From a bacterium (GTDB taxonomy: Bacteria > Zhuqueibacterota > Zhuqueibacteria > Zhuqueibacterales > Zhuqueibacteraceae): a stretch of 64,000 nt of DNA. The position numbers and the translations under genes are program-made. This document shows, piece by piece, positions 25,485-34,511 of the stretch. The stretch's first letter is position 1, and every line of letters starts with the position of its first letter. A model generated the notes under the pieces. The model was given only the letters and a program-made list of their open reading frames with translations, was not told the DNA's origin and made no database searches. The DNA is taken from NCBI GenBank assembly GCA_023150945.1, contig JAKLJX010000008.1:1-64000 (forward strand). The letters run 5' to 3'.

Positions 25485-25781
25485 CTAGCCGCCGGCAATG
25501 GAACCCAACACGATGAACGGTTCGCTTCCCGTGGCCACCGCCTCCGGTAGCAGCGTGTCCGGCGGTTCGAGGGACCAGTCTGCTTCACAAGCGAAGTAGC
25601 GCAAAAACGGCCGGCGCTGCTGCGTCACGTGGTCGCGGATCGTTCCCCGCAACATGGGATAGCGCGCCTCGAGTGCGTCGAGCACCGCGCGCAGCGTGAC
25701 CGGGCCTGCGATCTCGAGCTGCACCTCGGCGCCGGTTTGCGCCAGTGTGCGGAGATGATAGGGAATGATGACTCTGATCAT
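25485..25781 (-). CDS. MoaD/ThiS-like ubiquitin-fold protein
   Basis: 98 residues from ATG 25781 ([20 protein letters not shown]); the 87 open codons upstream look non-coding and overlap the flanking gap. The domain matches the beta-grasp sulfur-carrier fold: [20 protein letters not shown], and it ends in GSIAGG with the terminal Gly-Gly that is adenylated or thiocarboxylated in MoaD and ThiS. No MoeB, ThiF or MoaE partner is nearby. It lies 134 bases downstream of a sialidase-like propeller gene on the same strand, a pairing I believe recurs in other genomes. A molybdopterin role is therefore doubtful. Confidence 0.85.
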   Translation of the reverse strand: MIRVIIPYHLRTLAQTGAEVQLEIAGPVTLRAVLDALEARYPMLRGTIRDHVTQQRRPFLRYFACEADWSLEPPDTLLPEAVATGSEPFIVLGSIAGG

Positions 25782-25915
25782 GGCAAGTTGCTCATTGCTT
25801 CTTGGTAGTCCCGCCCGCTGGTGAGTCGCTGTCGAAGCCAAAGAATTCCATGGTTGGAGCGATGCCGCACGAGGGGCAGGACTACGAAATCCTGGTAACT
25901 GAGCCTGCGCTCCGG

Positions 25916-27094
25916 CTACCGCAGGGTTTGCACTTCCACGGAAAGCACGGAGGGCAAATCGCGGACGATGGGCGCCCAAGTGTCGCCGCCATCGGGTGAG
26001 CAATACACTTGGCCGCCGGTGGTGCCGAAATAGATGCCGCACTTGTCGAGCGTATCAACGGCCATGGCATCGCGCAGCACGTTGACGTAGCAGTTCTGTT
26101 GCGGCAAGCCTTTGGTTAAGGCTTCCCATTCGTTGCCACCGGTTTTGCTGCGGTAGACGCGCAGTTTGCCCTCGGGCGGATAATGCTCGGAGTCGCTCTT
26201 GATCGGCACGACGTAGATGGTCTCCGGCTCGTGCGCGTGCACGTCGATCGGGAAACCGAAATCCGTCGGCAAGTTCCCGCTGACTTCGCGCCACGACTCG
26301 CCGGCATCATCGCTGCGCATCACATCCCAATGCTTCTGCATGAACAGCACGTTCGGCCGCGAGGGGTGCATGGCAATGCGATGCACACAATGGCCAATCT
26401 CGGCATCGGGGTCCGGAATGTATTGAGATTTCAAACCGCGATTGATCGGTTTCCAGGTCTTGCCCTCATCGTCGGTGCGGAACACGCCCGCCGCTGAAAT
26501 GGCGCCATAGATGCGCCCGGGATTTTTTGCATCCAACAGAATCGTGTGCAGGCCCATGCCGCCGGCGCCGGGCATCCATTGCGACCCGGTGCCGTGGCCG
26601 CGCAGTCCGGCTAGCTCATGCCAGGTCTTGCCGCCGTCGGTCGTGCGAAACATTGCCGCGTCTTCGACACCGGCATAGACGGTATCCGGATCGGTGAGCG
26701 ACGGCTCGAGATGCCACACGCGCTTGAACTCCCACGGATGCTGCGTGCCGTCATACCATTGATGCGTAGTCAGTGGCGCCGCAGAGGCATCATAAACAAA
26801 CTTGTTGCTTTCGCCCATGGGCATGCCGTCGGGCGTGGTGGTCGGTGCGCCCGCCGGCGTGCCGGGCTGGTACCAGGTTTTGCCGCCGTCATCCGAGCGT
26901 TGGATTATTTGCCCGAACCAGCCGCTGGTCTGAGAGGTATAGATCCGGTTGGGATCAACCGGCGAGCCTTTCATGTGATAGATTTCCCAACCTGCAAAGT
27001 GCGGCCCGCTCACCTCCCATTTCCCCCGCTTGCCGTCCGCGGAAATGATGAACGCGCCCTTTTTGGTGCCGACCAAAACGCGTACTCGGCTCAT
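25916..27094 (-). CDS. BNR/sialidase-like propeller protein (VPS10/Ycf48-type)
   Basis: 392 residues, starting [20 protein letters not shown] with AAGGAG upstream and no signal peptide, so probably cytoplasmic. At least five Asp-box blades are visible ([66 protein letters not shown]). The fold is a beta-propeller of the glycosyl-hydrolase/exo-sialidase superfamily. I see no basis for true sialidase catalysis. It sits upstream of the MoaD-like gene and 56 bases after an NHL-type secreted protein gene. Confidence 0.88.
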   Translation of the reverse strand: MSRVRVLVGTKKGAFIISADGKRGKWEVSGPHFAGWEIYHMKGSPVDPNRIYTSQTSGWFGQIIQRSDDGGKTWYQPGTPAGAPTTTPDGMPMGESNKFVYDASAAPLTTHQWYDGTQHPWEFKRVWHLEPSLTDPDTVYAGVEDAAMFRTTDGGKTWHELAGLRGHGTGSQWMPGAGGMGLHTILLDAKNPGRIYGAISAAGVFRTDDEGKTWKPINRGLKSQYIPDPDAEIGHCVHRIAMHPSRPNVLFMQKHWDVMRSDDAGESWREVSGNLPTDFGFPIDVHAHEPETIYVVPIKSDSEHYPPEGKLRVYRSKTGGNEWEALTKGLPQQNCYVNVLRDAMAVDTLDKCGIYFGTTGGQVYCSPDGGDTWAPIVRDLPSVLSVEVQTLR

Positions 27095-27150
27095 GCTTGC
27101 TCCTTTCCTTGTGGGTCATGTGAATAGGTCTGCGAATTCAGTAGCGAATT

Positions 27151-28020
27151 TCAATAGATCTTCTCCGTGCCCGGCAGCCGAATTTGACGCACACGCACGG
27201 CGTTGGTGACGGAGTTCTCCAACAGCCAGAGCTCGCCGTTCGGCGCGGTTAATCCGCCGGTCGGCGACCACGGCTGTGATGAGTGCGCCACGATCGCAAC
27301 CGCGCCCGCGCGATTGACTTTTTTCACCACGCGACTGGAATAGACCGCCACATAAACGCTTTCATCGTGATCCAGCCACAAGCCCATCAGGCTGTGCCGG
27401 TCATTCACGTGAGATTGCGCCAGGTTGCGCGCAATGGTGCTGACAGTTCCCTCCGGCGTGATGGCGCGCAAGTCGCCGGCATCGATCAAATACACGGTTC
27501 CGCCCGCACTGCACGTCATCCAGCGCACGTCGCGGAAGTCGTGCGTTTGGCAGAGATCGCTCAGCGTGCCGTCGGGCGCGCGTTGGCGAATGAGAATCTC
27601 AGCCGTGCCGCCTGCTGCCGGCGTGTTGCGCTCGGCCCAGTACATGTTGCCGGCGCCATCGCGCACGAAACTGAAGTCCCGGTAATTCTCCCGAAAACCC
27701 GGGCGAGGCGGGATCAAGCGCTCGAGTTCGCCGCTGGCGTGCAGTTTCCAGACATAGTGTCCCCATTTGTCCGTGGCCTCGCCTTCATACCACAGATGCT
27801 CGCCGTAGAGGTTGTCCTCCGCGTCGAGGCAAAGCTCGTGCGTATGCACGTTGGCGACTGCTATGGTTTTTCGCCCCTCCGGCGAGATTTTCCAAACCTG
27901 CTTGAGATCGGTGTAGAAAATCTCACCGCGGCTGTTCCGCACGATGCCGATGCCGGGATGCGCAAAAGCCGCGGCATGCAACACAAGCAAAAGGATTGGA
28001 TAAAGCAATGTCTTGTGCAT
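27151..28020 (-). CDS. Secreted NHL/SMP-30-like beta-propeller protein
   Basis: 289 residues from ATG 28020 (GGAGG upstream; 31 upstream codons are open but basic and unsupported). The signal peptide is KTLLYPILLLVLHAAAFAHP. Repeated six-blade-like motifs follow (GIGIVRNSRGEIFYTDLKQV, ELCLDAEDNLYGEHLWYEGE, LDHDESVYVAVYSSRVVKKV, LTAPNGELWLLENS). It resembles SMP-30/gluconolactonase or NHL propellers, but the metal-binding residues cannot be verified. It is exported, and its ligand is unknown. It is followed by the sialidase-like and MoaD-like genes on the same strand. Confidence 0.85.
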   Translation of the reverse strand: MHKTLLYPILLLVLHAAAFAHPGIGIVRNSRGEIFYTDLKQVWKISPEGRKTIAVANVHTHELCLDAEDNLYGEHLWYEGEATDKWGHYVWKLHASGELERLIPPRPGFRENYRDFSFVRDGAGNMYWAERNTPAAGGTAEILIRQRAPDGTLSDLCQTHDFRDVRWMTCSAGGTVYLIDAGDLRAITPEGTVSTIARNLAQSHVNDRHSLMGLWLDHDESVYVAVYSSRVVKKVNRAGAVAIVAHSSQPWSPTGGLTAPNGELWLLENSVTNAVRVRQIRLPGTEKIY

Positions 28021-28198
28021 TCTGCGACCTCCCCTTGTCGAATTTCGTCTTCCCTTCCGGCGCGGCGGCACTTCCAGCACGCTCACAGCCTCTAGTCGTT
28101 CGAGAGCGCCCAAAATCGACAGGGCCTTCGGCTATGGCAGAAAATTCTCGGCCTGCCGAACTCAAGGAATTGCCCTTGTAAAAATAATGAGAAGCTCT

Positions 28199-28735
28199 TC
28201 ATGCGGCCCGGCTCGCCTTCAGGATCTTCTCAATGGTGTTCCAGTTCCGGGTCGTCACCTTCCGCCCATATTCCTTTTCCAGCATGCTCATGAGATCAAC
28301 CGTCTGGTAGCTCGTCAAGACACTGCACACCTCGCGGTCGTTCGCACGAATGATTCTGCAATTCTTGTCAGGAGTTTCATACGGAATCTTCAGACTGCTC
28401 TTGTTTTTCTCCGAAAGAAAGGTCACAAACAACCGCGTCTGCGGGGTGATTCTGATCCCCGCGAAAGGCGCAGCCTCGGCCAGACGCCGTAGCTCTTCAA
28501 TCTTGCGGACGAGTACACCGATATCACGCCCGAAATCCGCTGCCAGCTTCTTTTCGATCTTGCTCACCAGTGTGCTCTCGCTCGCAGCGGTCGCGGTAAA
28601 AAGCACATTGCCGCTGGCCAGTAACGTTTTGACCCCGGCAAATCCCAGGGCTTCGAACGACTTCTTCAGTCTGTCCATTTTGACGATGACGCCGCCGACG
28701 TTGATGCCGCGCAGAAAAGCGACGTAATCAACCAT
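28199..28735 (-). CDS. DUF1697 family protein
   Basis: 178 residues opening MVDYVAFLRGINVGGVIVKM, the family signature, with the NVLF stretch (TLLASGNVLFTA) and the C-terminal ATTRNWNTIEKIL-type end (KVTTRNWNTIEKILKA). It is a small cytoplasmic protein of unknown function. Its start overlaps the 3' end of the preceding YdeI-like gene by 8 bases (28728–28735), with GGGAGA inside that gene acting as ribosome-binding site, so the two are translationally coupled. Confidence 0.92.
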   Translation of the reverse strand: MVDYVAFLRGINVGGVIVKMDRLKKSFEALGFAGVKTLLASGNVLFTATAASESTLVSKIEKKLAADFGRDIGVLVRKIEELRRLAEAAPFAGIRITPQTRLFVTFLSEKNKSSLKIPYETPDKNCRIIRANDREVCSVLTSYQTVDLMSMLEKEYGRKVTTRNWNTIEKILKASRAA

Positions 28736-29306
28736 GAAACTTCTCTCCCTTCTTGAGCATTGCCAGAATCGCCTGCATGCGCCGCGCCCGCGTTTCGGGC
28801 CGCTTGGCGGTCTGCAGCCGCCACGCGATCGCGTAGTGATTCGCCCGGTTCAGCGATTCAAAAAACGCTTTCGCCTTCTTGTCCTTCGCCAGGGCTTGGA
28901 GAAAATCCGCCGGCATCTCCATCGCCCCTTGCGGATCGTAGGCCTTGTCCCAGCGGCCGTCCTTTTTTGCCGCTTCCGCTTCTTGGAGACCGGCGGGCTT
29001 CATTCTGCCGGCGGCAGTCAGGCGGTTGACGTGTTCGATGTTTCGCTTGGACCACGGGCTTCTGGGCCGGCGCGGCGTGAAGCGGCGCAGCCACGATTTT
29101 TCATCGTAAGGATCGAGCCGGCCGTCGATCCAACCGTAACACAATGCCTCATCCAAAGCTTCGGCATACGTCACCGAGGCCACGCCTGAGTCCTTCTTGA
29201 AAAAGCGCAGCCAGATACCGTTGGAAGCCGCATGCTGCTTGGCCAGCCAGTTTGCCCAGTCTCTTTGCGACTTGAATGAAAGGATCGGCACATCCGTTTT
29301 GTGCAT
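28728..29306 (-). CDS. YdeI/OmpD-associated family protein
   Basis: 192 residues with the family pattern: WLAKQHAASNGIWLRFFKK, VTYAEALDEALCYGWIDGRL, SWLRRFTPRRPRSPWSKRNI and the C-terminal KRPETRARRMQAILAMLKKG. Proteins of this family were linked to polymyxin or bacteriocin tolerance in Enterobacteria, but a role here is not shown. It is co-transcribed with the DUF1697 gene, which it overlaps. Confidence 0.92.
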   Translation of the reverse strand: MHKTDVPILSFKSQRDWANWLAKQHAASNGIWLRFFKKDSGVASVTYAEALDEALCYGWIDGRLDPYDEKSWLRRFTPRRPRSPWSKRNIEHVNRLTAAGRMKPAGLQEAEAAKKDGRWDKAYDPQGAMEMPADFLQALAKDKKAKAFFESLNRANHYAIAWRLQTAKRPETRARRMQAILAMLKKGEKFHG

Positions 29307-29382
29307 TGGTTCGCCTCCCTCAGGCCAGGCCTGAAAAATCCCAAGTCCTCACGTTCGCATGATTGCGGGAGATCGTACGATG

Positions 29383-31131
29383 CTATTGCAGCAAGATCAT
29401 TTTTTTCGTTTCCCGGAATGCACCCGCACTCAAGCGGCAAAAATAGATTCCGGAAGGTACTGCGCGATCATGATCATCAGCGCCGTCCCAAACAACAGCT
29501 TTTTCACCAGCAGACTGCCGTCCCTCGACCAAGGTCCTGACCTTTCGGCCCTGCACATCGAAGACGGCCAACTCGACCGGCGTGGCCCGCGGCAAGTGAT
29601 AGCGTATCTCAGTCGCAGGATTGAAAGGATTCGGGTAATTCTGTTTCAACACGAACTCCTGCGGTTTTGCGAGACGAGTATCATCAACGCGGGTCCGGCT
29701 GCCGAGCGCCATTGCCACAGCCTGCGCCACGGACAACCCCACCAACTGCTGCAATGGACCGAGCCTTGCAAGTTCGACATTCAGCGAATCGCGCAGCGAG
29801 TCGCTGGCAACAGCCCGGAGACTGTCCAAGAACGCGGACACGGAATCGATCAGGGTTTGTGTGACGAGTGCACTGCCGTCGCCCTCCAGCAGATTGCGCA
29901 GCGGCGGCTGCATCATGGCGAGGGCACGCACCGCCTGCATGCCGATAGCGCTGCGATCAAAGAGAAGCAGCGGCATCACCTCCGGCGCGGTGCGATAGTA
30001 GAGATTCACGAAGCGCGTTCCGGTTTGAGTGGCCAGCAGCGTCTCGTCCCGGAAGCGGCGGAAGAGATCGACCTCGAGGGTGTCGACGATTGCGGCGGCA
30101 ATGACACTGCCGGCCGCGGTGCGCAATGCCGGCGGCGGCAGGAAAAGCGCAAGGCACTCGAGCGGGCACAGGCAAAAGTGCATGGTCACAAACGCATCGA
30201 GCGACTGGTTCAAGCCGTCCGTGATTTTGTAGAGAAAGAAATCGGTTTCGAGATTTGCGGACAACAGTCCATCATGCGAATAAGTGATACTGGTATCGTT
30301 GAACGATTCAATGGTGCCGCCAAACGCCGGTTCGCTCACGCTCAGCACGCGGATGGGATCGCCCTCGGGATCAGAATCGTTTTGAAGAACGCGCAGGGTT
30401 TTGTTGCTGTTGAAGAAATAATCCAGATAGAGATAATCATCCGCGCGCGCGACCGGCGGCTGGTTGGGCGGCGGCGTGTTGTGAATGGTCACCGTGAAAT
30501 TGTCGCTACCGTGCCGGTAGATCAAATCTTGATTGGGAGGAAGCGGCGGCTGGGTGGCGCCGCGCGAGCTGAGGCGCAAAAAACCAAAGTAGAGAAAATC
30601 GCCGCCGTCGGAGAAATCAGGGTGATCACCGGAGCCGTCGAGCGCCGTGAAGCTGCTGGCGGTCAAACCGGTTAGGGTTCCGCTGTGCCACAAAGTATCG
30701 GCAACCACCTGCAAAAAAACGTTGGCGCGAAAAATTCTGCCGGATTGCCGGATAGCCGGAAAGCTGCGAATGAACGCCTGATTCCAGGGCAAATCGAGCA
30801 GTCTGATGTCCTCGGCATAGTCAATGTGGTCGATCGCCTCCAAGGGGAGATATGCATCGCCGTCATAGATGTGTGTGACTTCGACTCGCGTCAAATCACT
30901 GGGGCCCGGCGGCGCCGGCAGGATGTGCTCCATGAAACGAAAGGCGCCGGGATTGCCGCCGGTGGTTCGCTGCGTGTGAGTCTCGCTCGCACCGAAGGTT
31001 GTGACTACCGTCTCACTCCAGTTGGCGGGCGGGTAGGTGCTGTCGGAGATGACGGTTTGACCGTGAAGGGCGCAGCAAACCAAGAGGAGGAAAACCAGGG
31101 GCGGCGCAAAGCAGGCGTTTTCAACTCGCAT
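29383..31131 (-). CDS. Large secreted protein with cadherin-type Ig domain and T9SS sorting domain
   Basis: 582 residues from ATG 31131 (AGGAGG upstream; nine further codons open). The signal peptide is ACFAPPLVFLLLVCCALHGQ. Residues 25–220 are an unassigned beta-rich region. A tandem-type cadherin-like domain lies near 240–310 (ARADDYLYLDYFFNSNKTLR, NDSDPEGDPIRVLSV). The middle region (about 320–480) is helix-rich. The last 85 residues are the sorting domain (LKQNYPNPFNPATEIRYHL, VPSGIYFCRLSAG). The protein is predicted to be surface-exposed or released through the type IX pathway. Its first 11 bases overlap the end of a GNAT remnant in another frame. Confidence 0.85.
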   Translation of the reverse strand: MRVENACFAPPLVFLLLVCCALHGQTVISDSTYPPANWSETVVTTFGASETHTQRTTGGNPGAFRFMEHILPAPPGPSDLTRVEVTHIYDGDAYLPLEAIDHIDYAEDIRLLDLPWNQAFIRSFPAIRQSGRIFRANVFLQVVADTLWHSGTLTGLTASSFTALDGSGDHPDFSDGGDFLYFGFLRLSSRGATQPPLPPNQDLIYRHGSDNFTVTIHNTPPPNQPPVARADDYLYLDYFFNSNKTLRVLQNDSDPEGDPIRVLSVSEPAFGGTIESFNDTSITYSHDGLLSANLETDFFLYKITDGLNQSLDAFVTMHFCLCPLECLALFLPPPALRTAAGSVIAAAIVDTLEVDLFRRFRDETLLATQTGTRFVNLYYRTAPEVMPLLLFDRSAIGMQAVRALAMMQPPLRNLLEGDGSALVTQTLIDSVSAFLDSLRAVASDSLRDSLNVELARLGPLQQLVGLSVAQAVAMALGSRTRVDDTRLAKPQEFVLKQNYPNPFNPATEIRYHLPRATPVELAVFDVQGRKVRTLVEGRQSAGEKAVVWDGADDHDRAVPSGIYFCRLSAGAFRETKKMILLQ

Positions 31132-31406
31132 GTCGCGACCTCCTTTTGAGTCTTTCAAGATTTAATCGCATAACATGGCGCCGGGTTCCGGCGCGTCCCA
31201 CTGCCACAAAGCCCGCTTTTTTGAAGGCACTCACAAATCCCATAAGCGGCTGGCCCCGTCTTGCTGGTTGGCTTCTTCTGGCGTGGCGCGCCAGCCATGC
31301 ACCAACAATACTTGGGCCCGCCGCGGCTTGCGAAGAGTCTCACAAAGTCATTCAAGCGCTGGCGATCGACTTCGTGAAAGACGATTCGCCACAGTTTATC
31401 ATTCAT
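31121..31406 (-). pseudogene. GNAT acetyltransferase remnant with internal deletion
   Basis: The N-terminal part starts at ATG 31406 (MNDKLWRIVFHEVDRQRLND, then RGGPKYCWCMAGAP), matching the beginning of a known GNAT subfamily. After residue 45 or so the frame turns unrelated. In another frame the text LMGFVSAFKKAGFVAVGRAG and TRRHVMRL is the C-terminal end of that same subfamily, stopping at 31121. The central roughly 100 residues are missing. The junction lies near 31235–31280. It is thus a deleted pseudogene, and its end overlaps the start of the downstream T9SS gene. Confidence 0.65.
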
Positions 31407-31497
31407 CGCGGGTGCGGAATTCACGTCAGGTTTTGTCCCTCGCCGGGCAGACGGCAAGGCCACGGATTTCAACACACCCGAGTGCTGCCGTGGCATT

Positions 31498-31998
31498 TCA
31501 GAAAGTTCCTTCATCTGCGGAAGGGCCATAAATGGAGGGCACCGGTATGTCGTTGAGACGCATGTAGACAGTCAGTTGTCCGCGGTGATGCACGAGATGG
31601 TTTATGGATGAGCCAACGATTTCTCCGGCAGGAGAGCTGAGCAGCACCTGACCCTGGTGTTTGAGAAAAAAAGTCTTGTCCAGTTCCTGGTCGGTAACTT
31701 TGGCCAGTGCACTACTCGAGCCTTCAAGATTTTCATCAAAATGATTCACCAATTCCGCCGTAGTTTTGGGCTGAAAACGTCCAAATGTGGCAAAGTCGAT
31801 TTCACCCTTCTCGACGATGTAAGTTATCCATCTTGGGATTTCGGCAACCAGCAGGGCGAGATACCCCATGGTCATGGATTTCTCATGCGGCTTCCAGCCA
31901 AACCGGCTCTCCGGTATGCGTTCCAGACATTTGCGTGTGGCAGGAGCTTCGGCCTTCAGTTCTTGCAGAAACGCTGAACCTCGCGTCAATTCAGTCAT
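31498..31998 (-). CDS. DinB family protein
   Basis: 166 residues with a four-helix DinB/YfiT layout: the N-terminal helix (LQELKAEAPATRKCLERI), the metal-site region SMTMGYLALLVAEIPRWITY and the C-terminal HLVHHRGQLTVYMRLNDI, which holds the HxxHHRGQ motif that supplies two metal-binding His residues. It is probably a metal-dependent thiol-linked or transferase-like enzyme; the substrate is unknown. Its start overlaps the stop of a truncated VOC reading frame (ATGA), which carries a strong AAGGAGG just upstream. Confidence 0.9.
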   Translation of the reverse strand: MTELTRGSAFLQELKAEAPATRKCLERIPESRFGWKPHEKSMTMGYLALLVAEIPRWITYIVEKGEIDFATFGRFQPKTTAELVNHFDENLEGSSSALAKVTDQELDKTFFLKHQGQVLLSSPAGEIVGSSINHLVHHRGQLTVYMRLNDIPVPSIYGPSADEGTF

Positions 31999-32111
31999 AT
32001 GTTATCCTCCTTGAGGCCCGGCGTTGGCAAACCAAGTCCATCGCGATAAAACTGCAATGCTCGCTGCAGATCGGCAACGCCGAGCGTGATGAAACTGATT
32101 CGCGGTTTCAT
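31995..32111 (-). pseudogene. VOC family 5' fragment
   Basis: A 38-codon frame (MKPRISFITLGVADLQRALQ, then FYRDGLGLPTPG) matching the first strand-helix unit of VOC proteins. It stops at 31995, overlapping the DinB start by 4 bases. The remaining three-quarters of the domain are missing, so a deletion seems to have joined its 5' end to DinB. It may now serve as a leader peptide or as the source of DinB's ribosome-binding site. Confidence 0.7.
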
Positions 32112-32115
32112 GCGG

Positions 32116-32577
32116 TCATTCCGATTTGGCGGGATGGCGATAGAACGTCTTGGCGACGATCTTCCAGCCCTCGTCGAATTTGTAGAGTGAAATGTAATCA
32201 GTGAAGGTGTGTTTGCCGTCGCGATAAAGCGCCACCTTCACGACCGCCGCGCTGCCGGTCACCTCGACCAGCGGGAATTCTGCTTTGATTTCCGGCCGGG
32301 CTTTGTTTGCGCCTTTTGCCTGCGCGGCTGCAATGCGGGTAATCCATTCATCACGCGTCACTTTATTGATCTTGCTGCCCTCTTGCACGAACATGATGAA
32401 CTCCGCGTGAAAGCCCCGGCGCATGGCCTCACCGTCAGGATGGGCGTGCACGCCCTGGACGTAGGCCTCTTCCACGACTTTGATCACCGCCTGTTTATCA
32501 TCTTGATTCCGGGCGAATGCACTCAGGAGGGCCACCAGCACCATGACAATTGAACCCTGCAGGACTCTTGCTTTCAT
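32116..32577 (-). CDS. Secreted NTF2-like (SnoaL/lumazine-binding-type) protein
   Basis: 153 residues from ATG 32577 (GGAGA upstream; 11 upstream codons unsupported). A signal peptide (MKARVLQGSIVMVLVALLSA) precedes a domain with DKQAVIKVVEEAYVQGVHAH, MRRGFHAEFIMFVQEGSKIN and DGKHTFTDYISLYKFDEGWK, typical of the 'putative lumazine-binding' NTF2-fold family. Probably periplasmic. It ends 4 bases before the start of the truncated VOC frame, so it was once part of a tight gene run. Confidence 0.85.
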   Translation of the reverse strand: MKARVLQGSIVMVLVALLSAFARNQDDKQAVIKVVEEAYVQGVHAHPDGEAMRRGFHAEFIMFVQEGSKINKVTRDEWITRIAAAQAKGANKARPEIKAEFPLVEVTGSAAVVKVALYRDGKHTFTDYISLYKFDEGWKIVAKTFYRHPAKSE

Positions 32578-32640
32578 TGTTTGATCTCCATGTTTTGAGT
32601 AGTTGCACAACGTTGAGTCTTGTAGTGGAAAATTTCGATC

Positions 32641-33027
32641 CTACCCAACTCTCGTCGCGATCCACCACGTCGTCCCGCCGGCCTCCTTGACGCCGCCGCG
32701 TTTGTCTTCGTCATCTTGCTTTACCGGCGCTTGCACCGGGACAGCGCCGGCCTCCAAAGCACGTTGGTAGATCGCATCAACCTCCGCCACATAAATATGC
32801 ACATGCGCCGGAACCGGCGGCCAGCCTTCGACACTCTCGGCAATCATCACGACCGTGTCATCAATGCGAACCTCAGCGTGCATAATTCTTCCGGCGGAAT
32901 CCGTGAAGCGGCGCAGCTCAACCGCGCCGAAGACGCGTTTGAGAAATGCAATGCTGTCGCTTGCGCCTTTGACAATGAGATAAGGTGAAACGGAATTGTA
33001 GCGGTTCGGCTTGTACGATGTGCTCAT
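32641..33027 (-). CDS. VOC family protein (PhnB/glyoxalase-like)
   Basis: 128 residues, MSTSYKPNRYNSVSPYLIVK, followed by LKRVFGAVELRRFTD, RIMHAEVRIDDTVVMIAESV and the C-terminal GGTTWWIATRVG. These match the PhnB-type VOC group, with the usual HAEVRIGD-like and WWIATR motifs. It is probably a single-domain glyoxalase-fold protein with unknown substrate. It lies 63 bases upstream of the NTF2-like gene on the same strand. Confidence 0.9.
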   Translation of the reverse strand: MSTSYKPNRYNSVSPYLIVKGASDSIAFLKRVFGAVELRRFTDSAGRIMHAEVRIDDTVVMIAESVEGWPPVPAHVHIYVAEVDAIYQRALEAGAVPVQAPVKQDDEDKRGGVKEAGGTTWWIATRVG

Positions 33028-33053
33028 GGGTTCTCCTCCGTGCCGGAAGGCCG

Positions 33054-33455
33054 CTACGGCTTGATGATTTGCTCCCTGCCCTCGCGGCTCACGATCTTCA
33101 CAAAATTGCCCCGGTGTTTGGTGGAGGCCACTTCGACACCGCCGTCCGCGTCATCCGAAAGGCCAAGGGCCGAGCCTGCTTCCGTGGCCGTGATCTTGAC
33201 AAGCGGACCGCTGTGCGGATCAGTCAGCCGCAAAACCACCGTCTCCGGATAGGTGCGTGAATCAATCGTGACCGCCGGCTCCACGGTGATGCTCGCCCGC
33301 ACCCGGCCGCTGCTGTCCACGATTTCAAGCGCGCGGCCGCGCAGCACCGGCGCGATATTCTGCGCCCGGGCGGAAAGATTCTGCGCCATCAAGAGCACGA
33401 GCAGCACGAGATTCATCAACGTGAGGACGACTCCAAATCGGTGCGCTTTCACCAC
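33054..33455 (-). CDS. Small exported or membrane-anchored protein of unknown function
   Basis: 133 residues. An N-terminal hydrophobic segment (FGVVLTLMNLVLLVLLMAQN) acts as a signal peptide or anchor. The rest is beta-rich: LRGRALEIVDSSGRVRASIT, then VVLRLTDPHSGPLVKITATE and LGLSDDADGGVEVASTKHRG. I recall similar short proteins from environmental bacteria annotated only as hypothetical. It lies upstream of the VOC gene in the same orientation, 26 bases away, and could share its transcript. Confidence 0.75.
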   Translation of the reverse strand: MVKAHRFGVVLTLMNLVLLVLLMAQNLSARAQNIAPVLRGRALEIVDSSGRVRASITVEPAVTIDSRTYPETVVLRLTDPHSGPLVKITATEAGSALGLSDDADGGVEVASTKHRGNFVKIVSREGREQIIKP

Positions 33456-34511
33456 ACTCTCTCCTTTCTGGCAAGATCGTTACGCCAAGGTCAAGCCGCG
33501 GGCGCATCGATGAGATGCCCGCCCAGCGCGAAACGTTCAATCGTGCGAACGTTGGGAAAGCGCGCCAGATTGCATCGCGCCTGATGCCCGCTGCGCTTGA
33601 CTGCGATGGTTCTCCGGCCTCCGCCCTTTCCGGCGCAAGGCCTTTGCCGTCACCGGGTCGAACCGGCGCAGCAGTTGCCCCCGAATCTCGCAATCCTCGC
33701 CCGCGCAGATTCAAGTCGAAACCATTCTTCAAGAGCACAATAAGGCTTGGGACAAGTCGTGCCGAGTGAAGCGCATCGCGCAAAACAGAGAAGCTTCACC
33801 AGCCATGGGGTCACAGCGCTGCTCATATCCAACAGATAGTGGTGGTGCAGAGCGCTGAGTCAAATCGTAGTCATTCAGGAGGGATTTCCAGTGGTCTCAA
33901 GCGCGCTTGGGCGAGGCGGCATGAGAAAAAACATGCAGAAGATAACAGAAGCTACTGACAACCCTATGTCAGCAGCGGCGAAGATATTCACCTGCGCACC
34001 GGTTTCGGCAAACTGCAGACCTCACCAGCGGAGCATAAATCCAGCCGGCACGCCAAGCCGTATCTTGCCTCGAGCCATGTATCGCAGCAGTTCGAAATGC
34101 GGAAATCCGTCATGCCCGGCGGTGCAGTGGCGGGATGCGGCTTTCGGTTTTGCGTGTGTTTGCCCGCTTGGCCTGCTGGCTGGTGTTTGCCGTCAACACT
34201 CGGCTCTTCACGCGTTGACCAAAACTCTGGACCACAAACAAAATGAGAAGCAGACTCAGCGTTGCCCTTCAAAAATTGCATCCGGCCTCCACGGCAACAG
34301 AAGCCCCGGTGCCCAACCAGGCCTGGGCATTCGTTTGGCTGGCAGCAAAGGATGCAATTCCAATTCCGGCAGGCGAGAGAATAATTTCCTGCCTTCCTGT
34401 CTTGGCAGTAAGATTTGGTTCCGGCATGTTCTGGTCGTGGCGTATCATGCTGACGGCCTCAGCGCCGGCAGGTTGACGCCTTTGTTGATCGACCACAGTG
34501 CGAGCGCCACT
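33456..34511. other. Roughly 1 kb gap, no supported gene
   Basis: Frames on both strands exist (for example 33515–33769 plus, 33650–33832 minus) but none resembles a family, has a good Shine–Dalgarno or keeps expected codon bias. The right part (about 34290–34511) follows directly on the end of a truncated DUF4386-like gene and may hold its decayed 3' portion in other frames (WRAMLECEVALALWSINKGV). Confidence 0.45.

Noticed and set aside
33515-33769. Possible small gene in the 33.5-kb gap, and a minus-strand tail reading NLARFPNVRTIERFALGG
   Set aside because: Neither has a start or a stable resemblance to a family; the tail could be a remnant, but I cannot support it.
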